Shown one piece after another: positions 1 through 11,011 of a stretch of 64,000 nucleotides of DNA. Origin of the DNA: Locusta migratoria (Eukaryota > Arthropoda > Insecta > Orthoptera > Acrididae); the NCBI GenBank assembly GCA_026315105.1, contig CM048744.1, forward strand, positions 658,257,676-658,321,675, given 5' to 3'. Every line of letters starts with the position of its first letter. Within the stretch, counting starts at the first letter, position 1. Under the pieces are notes generated by a model, which saw only the letters and a list, made by a program, of their open reading frames with translations, did not search any database and was not told the DNA's origin. The position numbers were made by a program, and so were the translations under genes.

Positions 1-120
1 GTGGTCATAAGTCCGTAGCTTACAAACTACCTAAACTTAGGTAAACTAACCTAAGGACAACACACACACTCATGCCCCAGGGAGCACTCGAACTTCCACG
101 GCGAGCATCCTAGCGCTGAA
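1..120 (-). repeat. SINE, group B, cut by window edge
   Basis: Reads on the minus strand. The B-box-like CTCGAAC and the conserved CCTAAGGACAACACACAC body are visible. The 3' tail lies outside the window and the tRNA-like head is lost near 120, where an AT-rich run (ATTTT/ATT repeats, 121-160) begins. Confidence 0.8.
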
Positions 121-417
121 ATTATTTTTTATTTTATTTTATTATTATTATTATTTTTCGTTGGGTACGAATTTAGGTGGACTTTATCCTAATAAAGGAT
201 GATGTCATTTTTGTTAGCTGTGACATTTACGGAGGGGTTTGAACCCCAGAATCCCTGCCCCCTCCTCCCTGTTGCTAGGCCCATAAAATGTAGTCATTTC
301 ACGAAATAGTTCACGAACCAAGCATCCACACAAGCGTTTTATCAGTGTGCTTTTATCTGGACAGCAGGTTTTATTGGTGCTGTAGTGTTGGTGTCCCGTA
401 CAGTAGTGCGCTAGGCG
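121..417. other. unassigned AT-rich stretch
   Basis: Simple ATTTT/ATT runs followed by mixed sequence. The minus-strand frame that runs from 834 to 214 has no family features that I recognise. Confidence 0.4.
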
Positions 418-740
418 AGTGAGGCTGGCTGTGGCGCCGCTCGCCAAGTGCAGGCAGGCAAGCAGCAGCAGCAGCAGCCAGAGCGCCACGAGACCACTGC
501 GACTGCAGAGTACAGGCGGGCCTGTAGCGCGGTCACGTGACCAGATTCCTGAGGCGGCGCCGGCCGTACAGCGCCGCGCATTGCCTGCTGCAGCCATGCC
601 GTGTCGGCCTTGTCCTGCCCTACCGCAGGCCAAGGCCCGAATCGCCTCCCTGTGTCCGGCTCTCCACGACACAGCTTCCGAAACCTGCACTAGCGGCGGT
701 AGCTCCCTCATACCGACACTTTCACCACACACCCTGTCAC
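418..740. other. GC- and CpG-rich island of unknown nature
   Basis: Base composition changes abruptly to GC-rich with many CpG and a CAG run near 459-477. It contains a 111-codon frame on the plus strand and part of a longer frame on the minus strand, but neither shows a recognisable domain and such frames are expected by chance in GC-rich DNA. It could be a repeat 5' region, a host CpG island or a decayed exon. Confidence 0.35.
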
Positions 741-852
741 TAGTCTTGGTATAAAAAAACTTAAAGCCCGATCGAAAGCAACTGTAAACCGATAAAGACA
801 AATTTTCTATATAGTGCGAAAATTGCCAATTCACACGTTGTTGTTGTTGTTT

Positions 853-1542
853 TCAGTCCGCAGACTGATTTGATGCAGCTCTCCAAGCTACCCTGTCCCG
901 TGCAAGTCTCTTCATCTGAGAATGTGTTCGGCAACCTACATCCTTTTGAATCTGATTACTGTATTCGTTCCTCGGCCTCCCTCTACGATTTTTGCCCCAC
1001 ACACTTCCTTCTAATGCTAAGTTGACAATTCCTTGATGTCTCAGAATGTGTCCAACCAATCTAGCCCTTCTCGTAGTCAGGATATGCCAGAAACTCCTTT
1101 TCTCACCAATTCGGTTAAGCACTTCCTCATTAGTTACGTGATCTACCCATCTAATTTTCATCATTCGTCTGTAGCACCACATTTCAAAAGCTTCTATAAT
1201 CTTTTTATCTGAACTCCTTATCGTCCACGTTTCACGCCCATAGAATGATACACTCCAGATAAATGCTTTCAGAACGGACTTCCCAACATTTAAACTAATA
1301 TTGGATGTTAACAACTTTCGCTTCTTTAGAAAAGCTTTTCTTTCCATAGCCAGTCTGTATTTTATATTTTCTTTACTTCGGCCATCAAAAGTTATCTCGC
1401 TATCCAAATAACAAAATCCATGTACTACTTTTATTGTCTCATTACCTAATCTCATTCCTTCAGCATCGCCTGATTTTCTGACATTGCATTTCATTACCCT
1501 CGTTTTACTCTTGTTAATCTTCATCTTATATCTTCCTTTCAA
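853..1542 (-). pseudogene. RTE reverse transcriptase, C-terminal piece
   Basis: An open stretch of 229 codons covers the thumb and C-terminal region of RTE reverse transcriptase. Visible hallmarks are FYGRETWTI, the cysteine-containing AFEMWCYRRMMKIRW block, TNEEVLNRIG, and the terminal VWGKNRRGRPR and WRAASNQS segments. The polymerase active site lies upstream, in the frameshifted gap at 1543-1663. The protein would bind RNA and DNA during target-primed reverse transcription, but this copy is a fragment. Confidence 0.85.
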
Positions 1543-1663
1543 GATTCTTCTTCCAGATCCTTTGCGGTCTCTGACATAATTACCACGTCATCAGCAAATC
1601 GCAATGTTTTTATTTCTTCTTCCTGCACTTTAATGCCCTCTCCAAATTTCTCCTATCATTCCT

Positions 1664-2385
1664 TCACTGCTCAATGTACAGATTGAACAACATTAGGGGA
1701 AGGCTACAACCCTGTCTTACTCCTTTCCCAACCTTTGCGTCCCTTTCTTGCCCTTTGACTCTATTAACAGTTGTCTGGTTTTTGTATAGGTTGAATATAT
1801 CTCTTCGCTCCCTATATTTTACCCATGATGCCTTCAGAATTTGTAAGAGTGTATTGCAGTCGACATTGTCAAAAGCTTTCTCCAAATCTACAAACACTAA
1901 AGATGTAGGTTTCCCTTTCCTTAGCCTATCTTCTAAGATAAGTCGTAATAAGAGTATTGCCTCTCGTGTTCGTACATTTCTCCTAAATCCAAACAGACCT
2001 TCCCCGAGATCAGTTTCTATCAGCTTTTCCATTCTCCTGTAGATAAATCGCGTTAAAATTTTGCAACCATGACTTATCAAACTGATGGTTTTGTAATTTT
2101 CACACTTTTCTCCACTTGCTTTCTTTGGAATTGGAATAACGATATTCTTCTTGAAGTCGGAGGGTATTTCCCCTGTCTCATACATCTTGCATACCATGTG
2201 ATATAATTTTATCACGACTGGCTCTCCTAAAGATATCAGCAGTTCAGACGGAATATCATCTACTCCAGGGGCCTTGTTTCGACTCAAGTCATTCAGCGCT
2301 CTGTCAAATTCTTCTCGCAGTATCATATCACCTATCGCATCTTCCTGCACTTCATCTTCCATTTCTAGAATACTGCCTTCAAGTT
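1664..2385 (-). pseudogene. RTE reverse transcriptase, N-terminal/palm piece
   Basis: Contains, in order, the NKAPGVDDIPSELL motif, the IPIPKK block, the ISLISHGCKILTR motif, FGFRRNV, the first catalytic aspartate region FVDLEKAFDNVD, and VRQGCSLPLMLFNLYIEQ. These are reverse-transcriptase motifs 1 to 4 of the RTE type. The frame also runs into unrelated DNA before 2385 (its first 15 or so residues). The 5' truncation removes the endonuclease. Confidence 0.85.
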
Positions 2386-3105
2386 TATTTCCAATTGACA
2401 CTAAACAATGAAAAGTGTGAAGAGACACACATGACCACTAAAAGAAAGCCGCTGAACTTCAGTTACACGATAAATCAGTCAAAGCTTAAGGTCGTAAATT
2501 CTACCAAATAGCTAGGAGTTACTATTACGAACAACTTAGACTGGAGAGAACACATAGAAAATATTTGTGGGGAAGGCGAACGAAAGGTTACGTTTCATTG
2601 GCAGAACGCTTCAAACATGCAACACCTCCACCAAAGAGACTGCCTACATCACACTTGTGCGTCCTCTCCTGGAGTACTATTGCCCAGTGTGGGACCCTCA
2701 CCAGGTGGGACTGACGGAAGACATCGAGAATGTTCAGAGAAGGGCAGCTCGATTTGTTTTATCACGTTACAGGGGGGAAAGCGTCACGGAAATGTTGCAC
2801 GAATAAGGTGGAAATCATTAAAAGAACGACGTTATTTGTTGCGGCGAGACCTATTTGCGAAATATCAGACTTTTACTTCTGAAAGTGAAAATATTTTGCT
2901 AGCACCCACCTACATAGGGAGACATGACCATCCCAATAAAACAAGAGAAATCAGTTCGAAAATGGAACGGTTTAGGTGTTCTTTCTTCCGGCGCGCTATT
3001 AGAGAATGGAACGGTAGAGAAAGGTTATGAAAGTGGTTAATGAACCCTCTGCCAGGCACTTGAATGTGATTTACAAAGTATTTATGCAGATGTAGAAGGT
3101 AAGAT
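2386..3105 (+). mobile_element. CR1/Jockey-superfamily LINE, 3' remnant
   Basis: Begins after the RTE junction with a sequence encoding the end of the palm (reads like LNNEKCE) and continues through the C-terminal region. The hallmarks are WREHIENI, RLRFIGRTLQ, KETAYITLVRPLLEYYCPVW, and IENVQRRAARFVLSRYRG. It has frameshifts and stops. The 3' end carries the family signature CTGCCAGGCACTT then TGTGATTT and a GTAGA-type tail, shared with the copies ending near 31,095 and 45,030. The exact clade (CR1, L2 or Jockey) cannot be settled by eye. Confidence 0.78.
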
Positions 3106-3139
3106 AGCAAATTTGTTTTCACCACATTCATTACCACCT

Positions 3140-3192
3140 GACAAAGGTGTGCGCGACCGTTGCACCGCGGGATTTCGAATCCTCCTTCGGGC

Positions 3193-3237
<45 letters not shown>

Positions 3238-3352
3238 TGTGTCTGTGAGTGTGTATGTTGTTCTTAGGATAAGTTAGTTTAATATGATTTTAAGCTTAGG
3301 GACCGATAACCAATGAAGTTAAGTCCCATAACTTTACACTTTAACATTTGAA
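3140..3352 (+). repeat. SINE, group B, with (GT)n expansion
   Basis: The degraded tRNA-like head includes a B-box-like ATTTCGAATCC. The (GT)n tract at 3194-3230 occupies the place of the GGGTGTGTGTGTTGTCC body segment, and the tail is TTAAGTCCCATAA then AACATTTGAAC. The tract grew from a GT run that is part of the SINE consensus. Confidence 0.75.
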
Positions 3353-3442
3353 CCACCTGCCCATCTCAAGCTCTCCTCTCTGTCATCTCTGCCGTCTCTC
3401 TTGTTTACTCCGCCTCTTCAGGTCGCCTCCCCCCCCCACCCC

Positions 3443-3486
<44 letters not shown>
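3353..3486. repeat. pyrimidine-rich segment and (CA)n microsatellite
   Basis: A CT-rich stretch with short TCTC and CCCC runs leads into (CA)n at about 3446-3484. Confidence 0.8.
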
Positions 3487-3504
3487 AATCTAAGAAAACT
3501 CACA

Positions 3505-3586
3505 CGTAACTGAAGATAAAGGTGAAGCATTGAATTAAAATTTGTGATGCCGCCGGGAATCGATCCGGACCTCCATGCTTATCAGG
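3505..3586 (-). repeat. tRNA-related repeat fragment (Thr-like family)
   Basis: Carries GCATTGAATTAAAAT followed by a B-box-like GGGAATCGATCC and a partial anticodon arm. The same arrangement occurs in the better-preserved copies at 53,755-53,870 and 54,090-54,215. It is cut off at the group B SINE that begins near 3588. Confidence 0.6.
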
Positions 3587-3587
3587 A

Positions 3588-3599
3588 CTGACCTAAGGA

Positions 3600-3657
<58 letters not shown>

Positions 3658-3755
3658 CACACACATGCCCCAGGGAGGACTTGAACCTCCGGCGGCGAGC
3701 AACCGCGCGCTCCGCAGCGAGGCACCTTAGACCGCTCGGTTACAGCAGCGCGGCA
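3588..3755 (-). repeat. SINE, group B, with (CA)n expansion
   Basis: Read on the minus strand, the head includes an A-box-like segment, a B box (CTTGAACCTCC here) and the body. A (CA)n tract of about 60 bp (3603-3664) sits just beyond CATG, the same place as in the copies at 3140 and 24,087. The 3' tail is missing; it joins the Thr-like fragment directly. Confidence 0.75.
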
Positions 3756-4084
3756 AGTGGTTAAACCACCACAAGCTTTCGGCCAAGCACTCCTTGACCA
3801 TGGTCAAGTGGTATAACTGCCTAGTAGCTGCTAGTGTGGGATTATATAAACTAGCTGCCGGCTGTGACGTCACTGGTGCCCCGCGACATCGCTATATGTG
3901 GGAATGCGTTGAATGAGTCTTCCTTTCATAGTTTTCATTTTTGTATATAAAGGTAACTAGTTACGACGAATTTAGGTTATCATCTTCAGATCATTTTTAC
4001 ATATAGAAATCACAGTGTTCATATTGGTCAACATCACTCTTCAAGTTTCTGCATGTATTTTTGTGGTAGCACTCATCCTACTCT
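3756..4084. other. unassigned
   Basis: No family recognised. There is a short self-complementary site around TGACCATGGTCA (3795-3806). Confidence 0.3.
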
Positions 4085-5137
4085 ATCCTGAGCAAGCCTC
4101 TTCATCTCCTCGTAAGACCTGCAACCTACATCCATTTGAGTCTGCTTACTGTATTCATCTCTTGGTCTTCATCTGCGATTTGTAACCCACACACTTCCCT
4201 CCAATGTTAAATTCTCGATTCCTTGATGTCTAAGAATGTGTCCTATCATTCGATCACTTCTTTTAGTCAAGGTATGCCAGAAATTCCTTTTCTCCCCAAT
4301 TATGTTCAGTGCCTATTCATTAGTTATGAGATCACCCATCTAATCTTCAGCATTCTTGCCGGCCGCGGTGGCCGAGGGGACTCCAGTCACGGTCTGCACG
4401 GCCACTACGGTCGGGGGTTCGAATCCCCCCTCGGGCATGGATATTTGTGCCGTCCTTAGTCTTAGCTAGTTCATAAGTAGTTTGTAAGCTTAGGGACTGA
4501 TGACCCGTAGTTAAGTCCCATAAGTTCTACAAACATTTGAATATTTTTCAGCATTCTTCTGGAGCACCACGTTTCATAAGCCTCTATTCTCTTCCTATCC
4601 GCACTGTTTATCGTGCATGTTTCACTCCCATACAAGGCAACACTCCACACAAATGCCTTCAGAAAGGACTTTCTTACGCTTAAATTAATATTCTATGTTA
4701 ACAAATTTCTATTTTTCAAAAACTCTTTTCTTCCCATTGCCATTCTGAATTTTGTATCCTCTGTATTGCGACCATCACATGCTATTTTACTGTCCAAGTA
4801 ACAAAACTCATCTACCACCTTTATTGATTCGTTACGTAATCTAATTCCATCAGCATCGCCTGATTTTCTTAGACTGCATTCCATTACCCTTGTTTTGCTC
4901 TTGTTAATGTTCATTTTATATCCACCTTTCAACGTGTACTGTCCATTCCGTTCAGTTGCCCTTCAGGTCTTCTGCTGTCTCTGACAGAGTTACTATGTCA
5001 TCGGCAAAACGCCATGTTTTTATTTCTTCACCCTGAACTTTGATTCCGTCTCCAAATTTCTCGTCGCTTTTAGCTTTCTCAGTTTATGAATTGAATAGCA
5101 TTGGAGAAAGGCTGCAACCCTGCCTTACTCCCTGCGG
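4085..5137 (-). mobile_element. RTE-clade LINE, truncated, minus strand
   Basis: Matches the RTE family read in reverse: C-terminal region, the block encoding NKSKTRVMECSLRKSGDA, and the FADD motif intact at 4997-5008. About 90 bases of the 3' end are missing at the left border, and the upstream part stops near 5137 at a junction with unrelated DNA. The element is interrupted by a group A SINE at 4358-4548. Many stops and shifts; a pseudo-copy. Confidence 0.85.
4358..4548 (+). repeat. SINE, group A, nested in RTE
   Basis: Complete element with the GCCGGCCGCGG head, GGTTCGAATCC B box, the conserved body and the ACAAACATTTGAA tail. It has a small deletion in the A-box-to-anticodon region. A perfect 10-bp target duplication, CAGCATTCTT, lies at 4348-4357 and 4549-4558, so the SINE is younger than the RTE copy it splits. 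Confidence 0.95.
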
Positions 5138-6482
5138 ATCAGCCACTCCACGGTCTGGATGCGCGTCACAGCGCAGACTGCTCTGCTCCCGTGTTTGTTA
5201 ACGAGCGCGCGCGCTACACGGCCCACGATTTGACTGGGGGTCCCTCAACGCAGAGTGATGCATGTAAAGCTGTTATTCCAGTACAGCTATTTGACTGTTA
5301 CAGTCAAATAACCCCAGGGAAATCAGTCCGGGACTGCTGTATAGCGGAAAATCTGCAGTAACTAGTGCCGTCTCCAGGGAACAGAACCGTCGTTCTGTGG
5401 CCTTCTACCGTTCGCCACGGTCGCTGAAACCTCGGCTATTTGGCCTGACTGTAAATGCTGAATTCGCAAAAATAAATATTAATAATAAGGATGTAGAAAA
5501 CCTTTTTTTAATTTTCAATACAGACTTTATACGGGTACAGTGCTAGTTTATAAAATGATACGACAGTTGTCTATCGTTCTTGCAGTAGAAGTCATATTTG
5601 GTTTTTTAAATTTCGTTAGAAATTAGCACCTCCTGTGTTACAAACTAGCAATATAAGTAAAGGTTATATTAAATATTATAAAATGTGCAAAAGCCTCAAT
5701 GTGAAGTAACGTTGTTCAAAAGACAATGTTACAGCGAACATTTTATGATGCCAACAGCTTTTCTCCGCAACAGACATACAAGATCCTCTGTGTGTCCTAC
5801 CAAACATCGGACATTACGAATGAAACAAGAGTAGGCATAAACCGTGGAAAAGAAGACGCGAAAAAGATATATATTCATGCTTTGCCTGCCATATGTCCGA
5901 TGCCTGTCGTTCAAAATATGACGGATCCTCATCAGACACGAAAGTAAAGGATCTTTTTGCCACGAGCATAAAACCTGGCCACTTGATAGCGGTATGTGGT
6001 ATGGTCCGATTGTAAGCCAGCAGTGTTTCACTACTCTCTTATATGCCAGTTGTATATCACGGGATATGCTCCTGCATCTTAGCCACACTTACAAACGATT
6101 GCACTACAGCATCTCATCCGCACAAAGCTACCGAATAGCCGCATTAACTGTGCATAAAATTCAGTCCCCACAATGTTAATGCAAAACGATAAGAATGTTT
6201 CCATGATTACATTTTATTATATTCACAAATTATCGAGAAAAGCGAATTTTGTTTGTCAAAATTATAAAAACTGTGTAGATTAAGAGCCTCTTAGAATAAG
6301 TTACAGGATTAGTACGACATCGCTTTAGTTATTAAGCAAGAGGATGAAACTGTGCCAAATTTTAGAAAGATTTATAGAATAGGAAGTTAGAATACGAGCA
6401 GTTCAGTGCTCGTAATCCACTCGGGTTGCTGTTTAGAAAATTCTGCAAGTAAAAATTTCAGTGATACTAGGGATGTCCAATG
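5138..6482. other. unassigned, mixed composition
   Basis: No gene or element family recognised in about 1.3 kb. A small perfect hairpin (TATTTGACTG arms, 3-base loop) lies at 5287-5309. Short frames here (up to 119 codons) have no domain signature. Confidence 0.35.
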
Positions 6483-7080
6483 TCTTAACAACCAATCCGA
6501 TTTAAATTAGAATATGCCACTTTGGGATAACGAAGGGCGGAGGCATGAAGCATGCGTCAATTCAAGACTGTGTGCTCAGCTGACAAGTTGCAGCTCGCCG
6601 TCTTTTCCTATGTCCGAGGTCCGACACTCATCGAATTCCTCGAGCACGGAAAAACCATTAACAGTGACGTGCACTATGAGACACTCCGTAGCCTACGCAA
6701 TTCCATCAACAGCAAACGGCCTGGGCTGCTCACGGAGTGATTCTGCTTCATAAAAACGCGAGTCCACACGTCTCCAGGGTCACGCAAAGTGTACTGACCA
6801 AGTTCAAGTGGGAGCAGCTTGAGCATCCGCCCTACAGCCCGGACATGTCGCCCTGTCACTTCCATCTGTTGGTCTGCTAAAAAAAATATCTCAAAGGGAA
6901 TTGCTTCAGCTTGAAGGATACAGCAGAGAACTGGCTCTTGTCACAGCCACAGAATTCTGAGGAAATCCTTCGGCTCGTTAAACAGTCGGATAGTTGTGGT
7001 CAGGCCTCTGGTGGTTACTTTTGAATAAAGACGTCAATTATACCCATAGTGTCGTTTCGTACCTTTCATTTGAACACACT
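6483..7080 (+). mobile_element. mariner transposon, 3' half
   Basis: Encodes the catalytic half of a mariner transposase in broken frames. Visible are LHKNASPHVS (second catalytic region), FKWEQLEHPPYSPDMSPCHFHL (third catalytic Asp in the PDMSPCDF-type block) and a following LKDT-like segment. The right terminus ends in an inverted-repeat-like GTCGTTTCGTACCTTTCAT at 7051-7069, matching the left edge of the minus-strand copy at 59,257. The N-terminal DNA-binding part and the 5' inverted repeat are absent. Confidence 0.8.
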
Positions 7081-8403
7081 TAATATTCATTTGAAAAAAG
7101 TATTTAATATTTATTTCACTGCTGCTTCATGATTTTCAAACATAAAGAGATATTAGTACATTTGTACAACAAGAGAAGGTTGCTGTAGCATTGTACGCAG
7201 CCAAGAAGCTAGTGCCTTGGGCGGACCATGTCGAGCCTACATAAAGGAATGGTCCGCGTAGACGCGGGGCCACACGTCACATCTTAGCTGCTTCCCGTCG
7301 CCTCAACTCTCTCCCAGTCACACCTCATAACCTTCCTCCTCCTCCTCCAAATTCTCTCCTTCCTCATCCTTGTTCACACTCTATCAGTAGCTCTCCTTCT
7401 CTTCCCTAGCTGGAGCTGAACAGAAGCAGACATCACCACCCTCCACAACTCGCCATCTCTAGAAGATCCGCTGTACAAATTCAACCTCACCATTTGAACT
7501 TCACCACAAAAAATTTTTAACTATTGAATCTCGTACACGGTTTTCAAACTGATGTCACTGTTATTTTATTATTGAAACTGTAGGCTGAAGAGTAGCTATG
7601 TCGCTGCTGACAGCTCGAACCAACAAGAGAGAATGAAGTAACAGTTACAAAATAATAAAAAAATTAAAATGTAGACGTGGGCAGTTCAAGCCAAGATCGC
7701 ATATACGGCGCGTCAGGCGAGAAGAACAGGGATTCCGTGTCGGTTTTATTTCGCGTTGCCGCCCGCCGAAATCTAAAAATCCACGTGGCAAGTGTTGAGA
7801 ATCTTCTCCGATTTTTGAGGCGAGCATTATTGATATGCTTGATCATCGCGCACTAAACTAATTACTAGGCAGTATGCGTGGAAAATCCTTTTGTTGTAGT
7901 TCCCATGCGAACATTCTGCTTAAGTTTAGACGAGCTGAAATGTGAACCGACTGACTGAAGATTAAGGGCAGTATTTTCTCCATCGCTTTCTGGCTGTTCA
8001 GAAAATTATTTTTCATGCTCTAAAACCGGCACAAGTAGTTAAAAATTACTCACAAAAACAGACGGTTGCAGAGGCAAAAGGTACAAAATAAAGCTACCCA
8101 CAAAACAAACCACCCACCGCCCCCACATGATGCGTCACGTTGCGTCCTACAAGCAACTACGCTTATGTACGGAAAACCTCAAAAGAAGCTTACGATACGC
8201 TACGGTCACGCTTGGGGGGTGGTTTCGTCACTAGGGCACCTACATCGTGGTATTCAACAGTTTCTATCATTATCCTCAGTGGTCGGTTAATTATGATGAA
8301 TATCTCACAACTATCGACAAGAAACTGTTTACTATTACTAACATGTTGCTAACAAACTCTGTCATATACCAAAATGATAATGTGCCCAAACAAGTGTTCA
8401 AGT
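7081..8403. other. unassigned
   Basis: Contains a pyrimidine-rich segment (about 7280-7450) with CCTCCTCCTCC runs. No protein family or repeat family recognised. Confidence 0.3.
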
Positions 8404-8598
8404 GCCGGCCGCGGTGGTCGAGGGGACTGAGGCGCTCCAGTCACGGTCTGCATGGCCACTACGGTCGGGGGTTCGAATCCCTCCCCGGGCATGCATATTT
8501 GTGCCGTCCTTAGTCTTAGCTAGTTCATAAGTAGTTTGTAAGCTTAGGGACTGATAACCCCGTAGTTAAGTCCCATAAGTTCAAGAAACATTTGAATA
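8404..8598 (+). repeat. SINE, group A
   Basis: Full-length with head, GGTTCGAATCC B box, body and TTAAGTCCCATAAGTT tail. No clear target duplication. It lies almost tail-to-tail with the group B SINE that follows. Confidence 0.92.
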
Positions 8599-8604
8599 TT
8601 TGAA

Positions 8605-8785
8605 ATGTTCAAATGTTTGTAAATCTGCCGGACTGAAATGCATGGTTATTACTCCGTAGCTCACAAACTATTTAAACTAACCTAAGGACAACACACACAC
8701 ACACACACACATGACCGAGAGGGGACGCGAACGGCCGCGCGCACCACAGCAAGACGCCCCAGTGCGCACGGCTAATCCGCCGTGA
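8605..8785 (-). repeat. SINE, group B
   Basis: Minus-strand copy with the ATGTTCAAATGTTTGTAAATC tail side at the left, a short (CA)n at 8691-8711, and a diverged head ending near 8785. Together with the preceding plus-strand SINE it forms a tail-to-tail inverted pair. Confidence 0.85.
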
Positions 8786-9544
8786 CTGCATAAGCACAGA
8801 GTAACATTATGTTACTAACATATACAGAGAAGCAGCCCCCCCCTCTAAACCACTGTCCTACGCTCCCCTCGTAGTTCCGTAAGATGCTAGCAGGTGTCAG
8901 GCCGTTCCCTGGCTTAGGGTGCCTCTCGCACGTCAGAGGGTAGCGCGGAGGGGAGGCTGAGGGGAGAGCTCGTGCCGCCTGCCACGAGGCCACGGCTGTG
9001 TCCGGCTTGCTGGCGTTTGAGGGGAGATGGTGGTGGGGGCAGCCGCTACCTGCCGCCTGCTCTGGCCAGTTTAAAGAGCTGCTTCTGACCGCAGCGCCAT
9101 CATGGGACATCTTACGGAACTGCTGGAAACCCTCCCTCCCCGCACCCCTGAGCGTAGGACCGTGCCTTTACGGAGGTTTCCCGTCTGTATATATTTGTCT
9201 GTGGTATAAGTTTCCGTCCGGCCTCACCAACGTCATAATGAACCTTCTAGCTGATGCACTGTGTGGCTGCAGTAGTGGGTACCGGCCACGTAAACACGCG
9301 AACACATTAGGCTCATTGCGACACCCTACCAATACGTGCAACTTCCAGAGGCGCCCTGTCACTAATTTTAATAAAATGGACCATATTGCTGAATTTACAC
9401 GAATTTTCTCGTAAACTTTGTCAAACTTTAACTGTATTTTATTTTATGTACTTTCACAATATGTTGAAATGAAGAACTAAATAAATCTGCAAGTTACCGA
9501 TGAGAGATCTTTTTTATGTGTGTGATGTTGCTGATCAGAAATCC
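8786..9544. other. unassigned, locally GC-rich
   Basis: GC-rich between about 8890 and 9150. Overlapping frames on both strands (112 and 138 codons) show no domain; I treat them as chance. Confidence 0.3.
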
Positions 9545-9888
9545 GAAAGCTATATAAACGTAATTCTTGGGAGATATCTAGCGATCCCCAGGGTAGTGTT
9601 ATGGGTTCTCCTGCTTTTCATTATCTGTAGAAACGATTTGGAATAAAATGTGAGCACGCCTGTTACTTTGTTTGCAGATGACACTGTCTTTTGTCGTCTA
9701 GCAAAGTCATCATAAGATCAAAACCAACTGGAGAGCGATAGGTAATATATCTGTAGGGTAATGAAATTGGAAATTGATCCTTAATAATGAAAAGTGCAGA
9801 TTACTAACAGGACTGCACTAAATTTGGTTTATAAGATAAATGAATCAAATCTGAAGGCTGTAAATTCAGCTATATATCTAGGAATTCA
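9545..9888 (+). mobile_element. CR1/Jockey-like LINE fragment
   Basis: Encodes the catalytic FADDT motif (9671-9682) preceded by a GSVMGS-like segment and followed by a region matching the copy at 30,200-30,520. Frameshifted and truncated on both sides. The right edge runs into a 20-bp SINE tail remnant (AACATTTGAACATTTG at about 9889-9907). Confidence 0.75.
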
Positions 9889-9907
9889 CAAACATTTGAA
9901 CATTTGA

Positions 9908-10795
9908 ATTGAAAACTTATAAATAGCATCTTCTTTTGTTTACAGATTATTTATAAAATCATTCTTTAAATAAACATAAATTCTTAGTATCTCGCAGTTT
10001 TAAATCGGGTTACAAACCAAAAAGTAATTTCTTCTAGCCCCCTAACCCCTCAGAGATCGTCAAGAAAAATTAGCGACTGTAAGTTAGAGCTATGTAAATA
10101 CTTGTAAGATTTAAAACGAAAAATATGAAGTGTGCGCAACAGACAACACTAAGCAGGTTGATTATCAGGCAGCAGCTAGAAATTAGCCTAATACCAAGGA
10201 GGTGAGCTCCACATAAATCAATTTCAGTTTTTGTAACAAGTATTTTCAGAACTTTTTCAAGGCGATCTGCTTGCGCGTAGAAATCGGTATGCCGTTAGTA
10301 GGGTTCTTCTGAATTTTTTTAAAAAAAATTAGTCCGATTTAAACAGGAAATGTACCATACTTTTTATTCAAATAATTATTCTCTGCTTTTTAGTATTTAG
10401 CTTTTGAAATTTTGTATTATTTTCGGTATTTTATGACATTTCAACACAAACGTGTGTTACATTTCCGGTTTATTTCAGTTTCTTCTCACTTGAGTCAACC
10501 AATACAATCCTTTCTCCTTCGTATATTTGGCGAATAGGCAGTGAAAGTCATGAAGACGAAGGCTCACTAGCTATGTTTTTGGCGGGAAACATTTGCATAT
10601 GCAACAGGAAAAAAGGAGGCATGGCAGTCGTAAACAAAGTACCCTTCACCGCGCTCCAGCAAGCTTCAGTCTCGTCCAGTTATGAGCTATGTTCAAAATT
10701 GAAGTCACTATTTCATGCAAACGTTACTTGAAATTTAATTTAAAAATTAGTACCGAATGTGTCGAAAACCTTCCTAAGAGATTACAGTGACCAGT
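9908..10795. other. unassigned AT-rich
   Basis: No element recognised. AT-rich throughout, apart from the last 300 bases. Confidence 0.3.
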
Positions 10796-10806
10796 ACAAA
10801 TCGATA

Positions 10807-11000
10807 GCCGCGGCTGAATAGGCCAGCTGCGATGCTCGCGGCCGTTCGCCGTCGGGGTTCGAGTTCTTTCTGGGGCACAGGTGTTTGCGTTGTCCTTAGC
10901 GTAATTTAGTTTTTAGTTAGTGTAAGTAGTTTATAAGCGAAGGGACTAATGGCCACCGTAGTTAAGACTTTTAGATTTACAAACATTTGAACATTTTTGA
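10807..11000 (+). repeat. SINE, group B
   Basis: Complete element with head, B box (GGTTCGAGTTC), body and ACAAACATTTGAACATTT tail. A perfect 11-bp target duplication, ACAAATCGATA, lies at 10,796-10,806 and 11,001-11,011. Confidence 0.94.
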
Positions 11001-11011
11001 ACAAATCGATA

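Larger units (their letters stand above)
836..2385 (-). mobile_element. RTE-clade LINE, 5'-truncated, minus strand
   Basis: The 3' end is at the low-coordinate side, marked by the AAC-repeat tail (read here as TTGTTGTTGTT at 839-850). Going upstream come the stop codon, the C-terminal domain (853-1542), the palm with an intact FADD catalytic motif at 1587-1598, and the fingers/palm region (1664-2385). It lacks the whole endonuclease. Frameshifts around 1543-1663 separate the two open pieces. Its sequence matches the better-preserved copy at 45,049-47,892 along its whole length. It abuts a CR1/Jockey-like LINE at about 2385, so one insertion has truncated the other. Not coding-competent. Confidence 0.88.

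Noticed and set aside
214..834. 206-codon minus-strand frame over the GC-rich island
   Set aside because: The frame length is explained by GC richness and low stop density; no family features.
3194..3664. CRISPR-like array
   Set aside because: Repeats are simple CA/GT microsatellites within SINEs; no spacer structure and a eukaryotic context.
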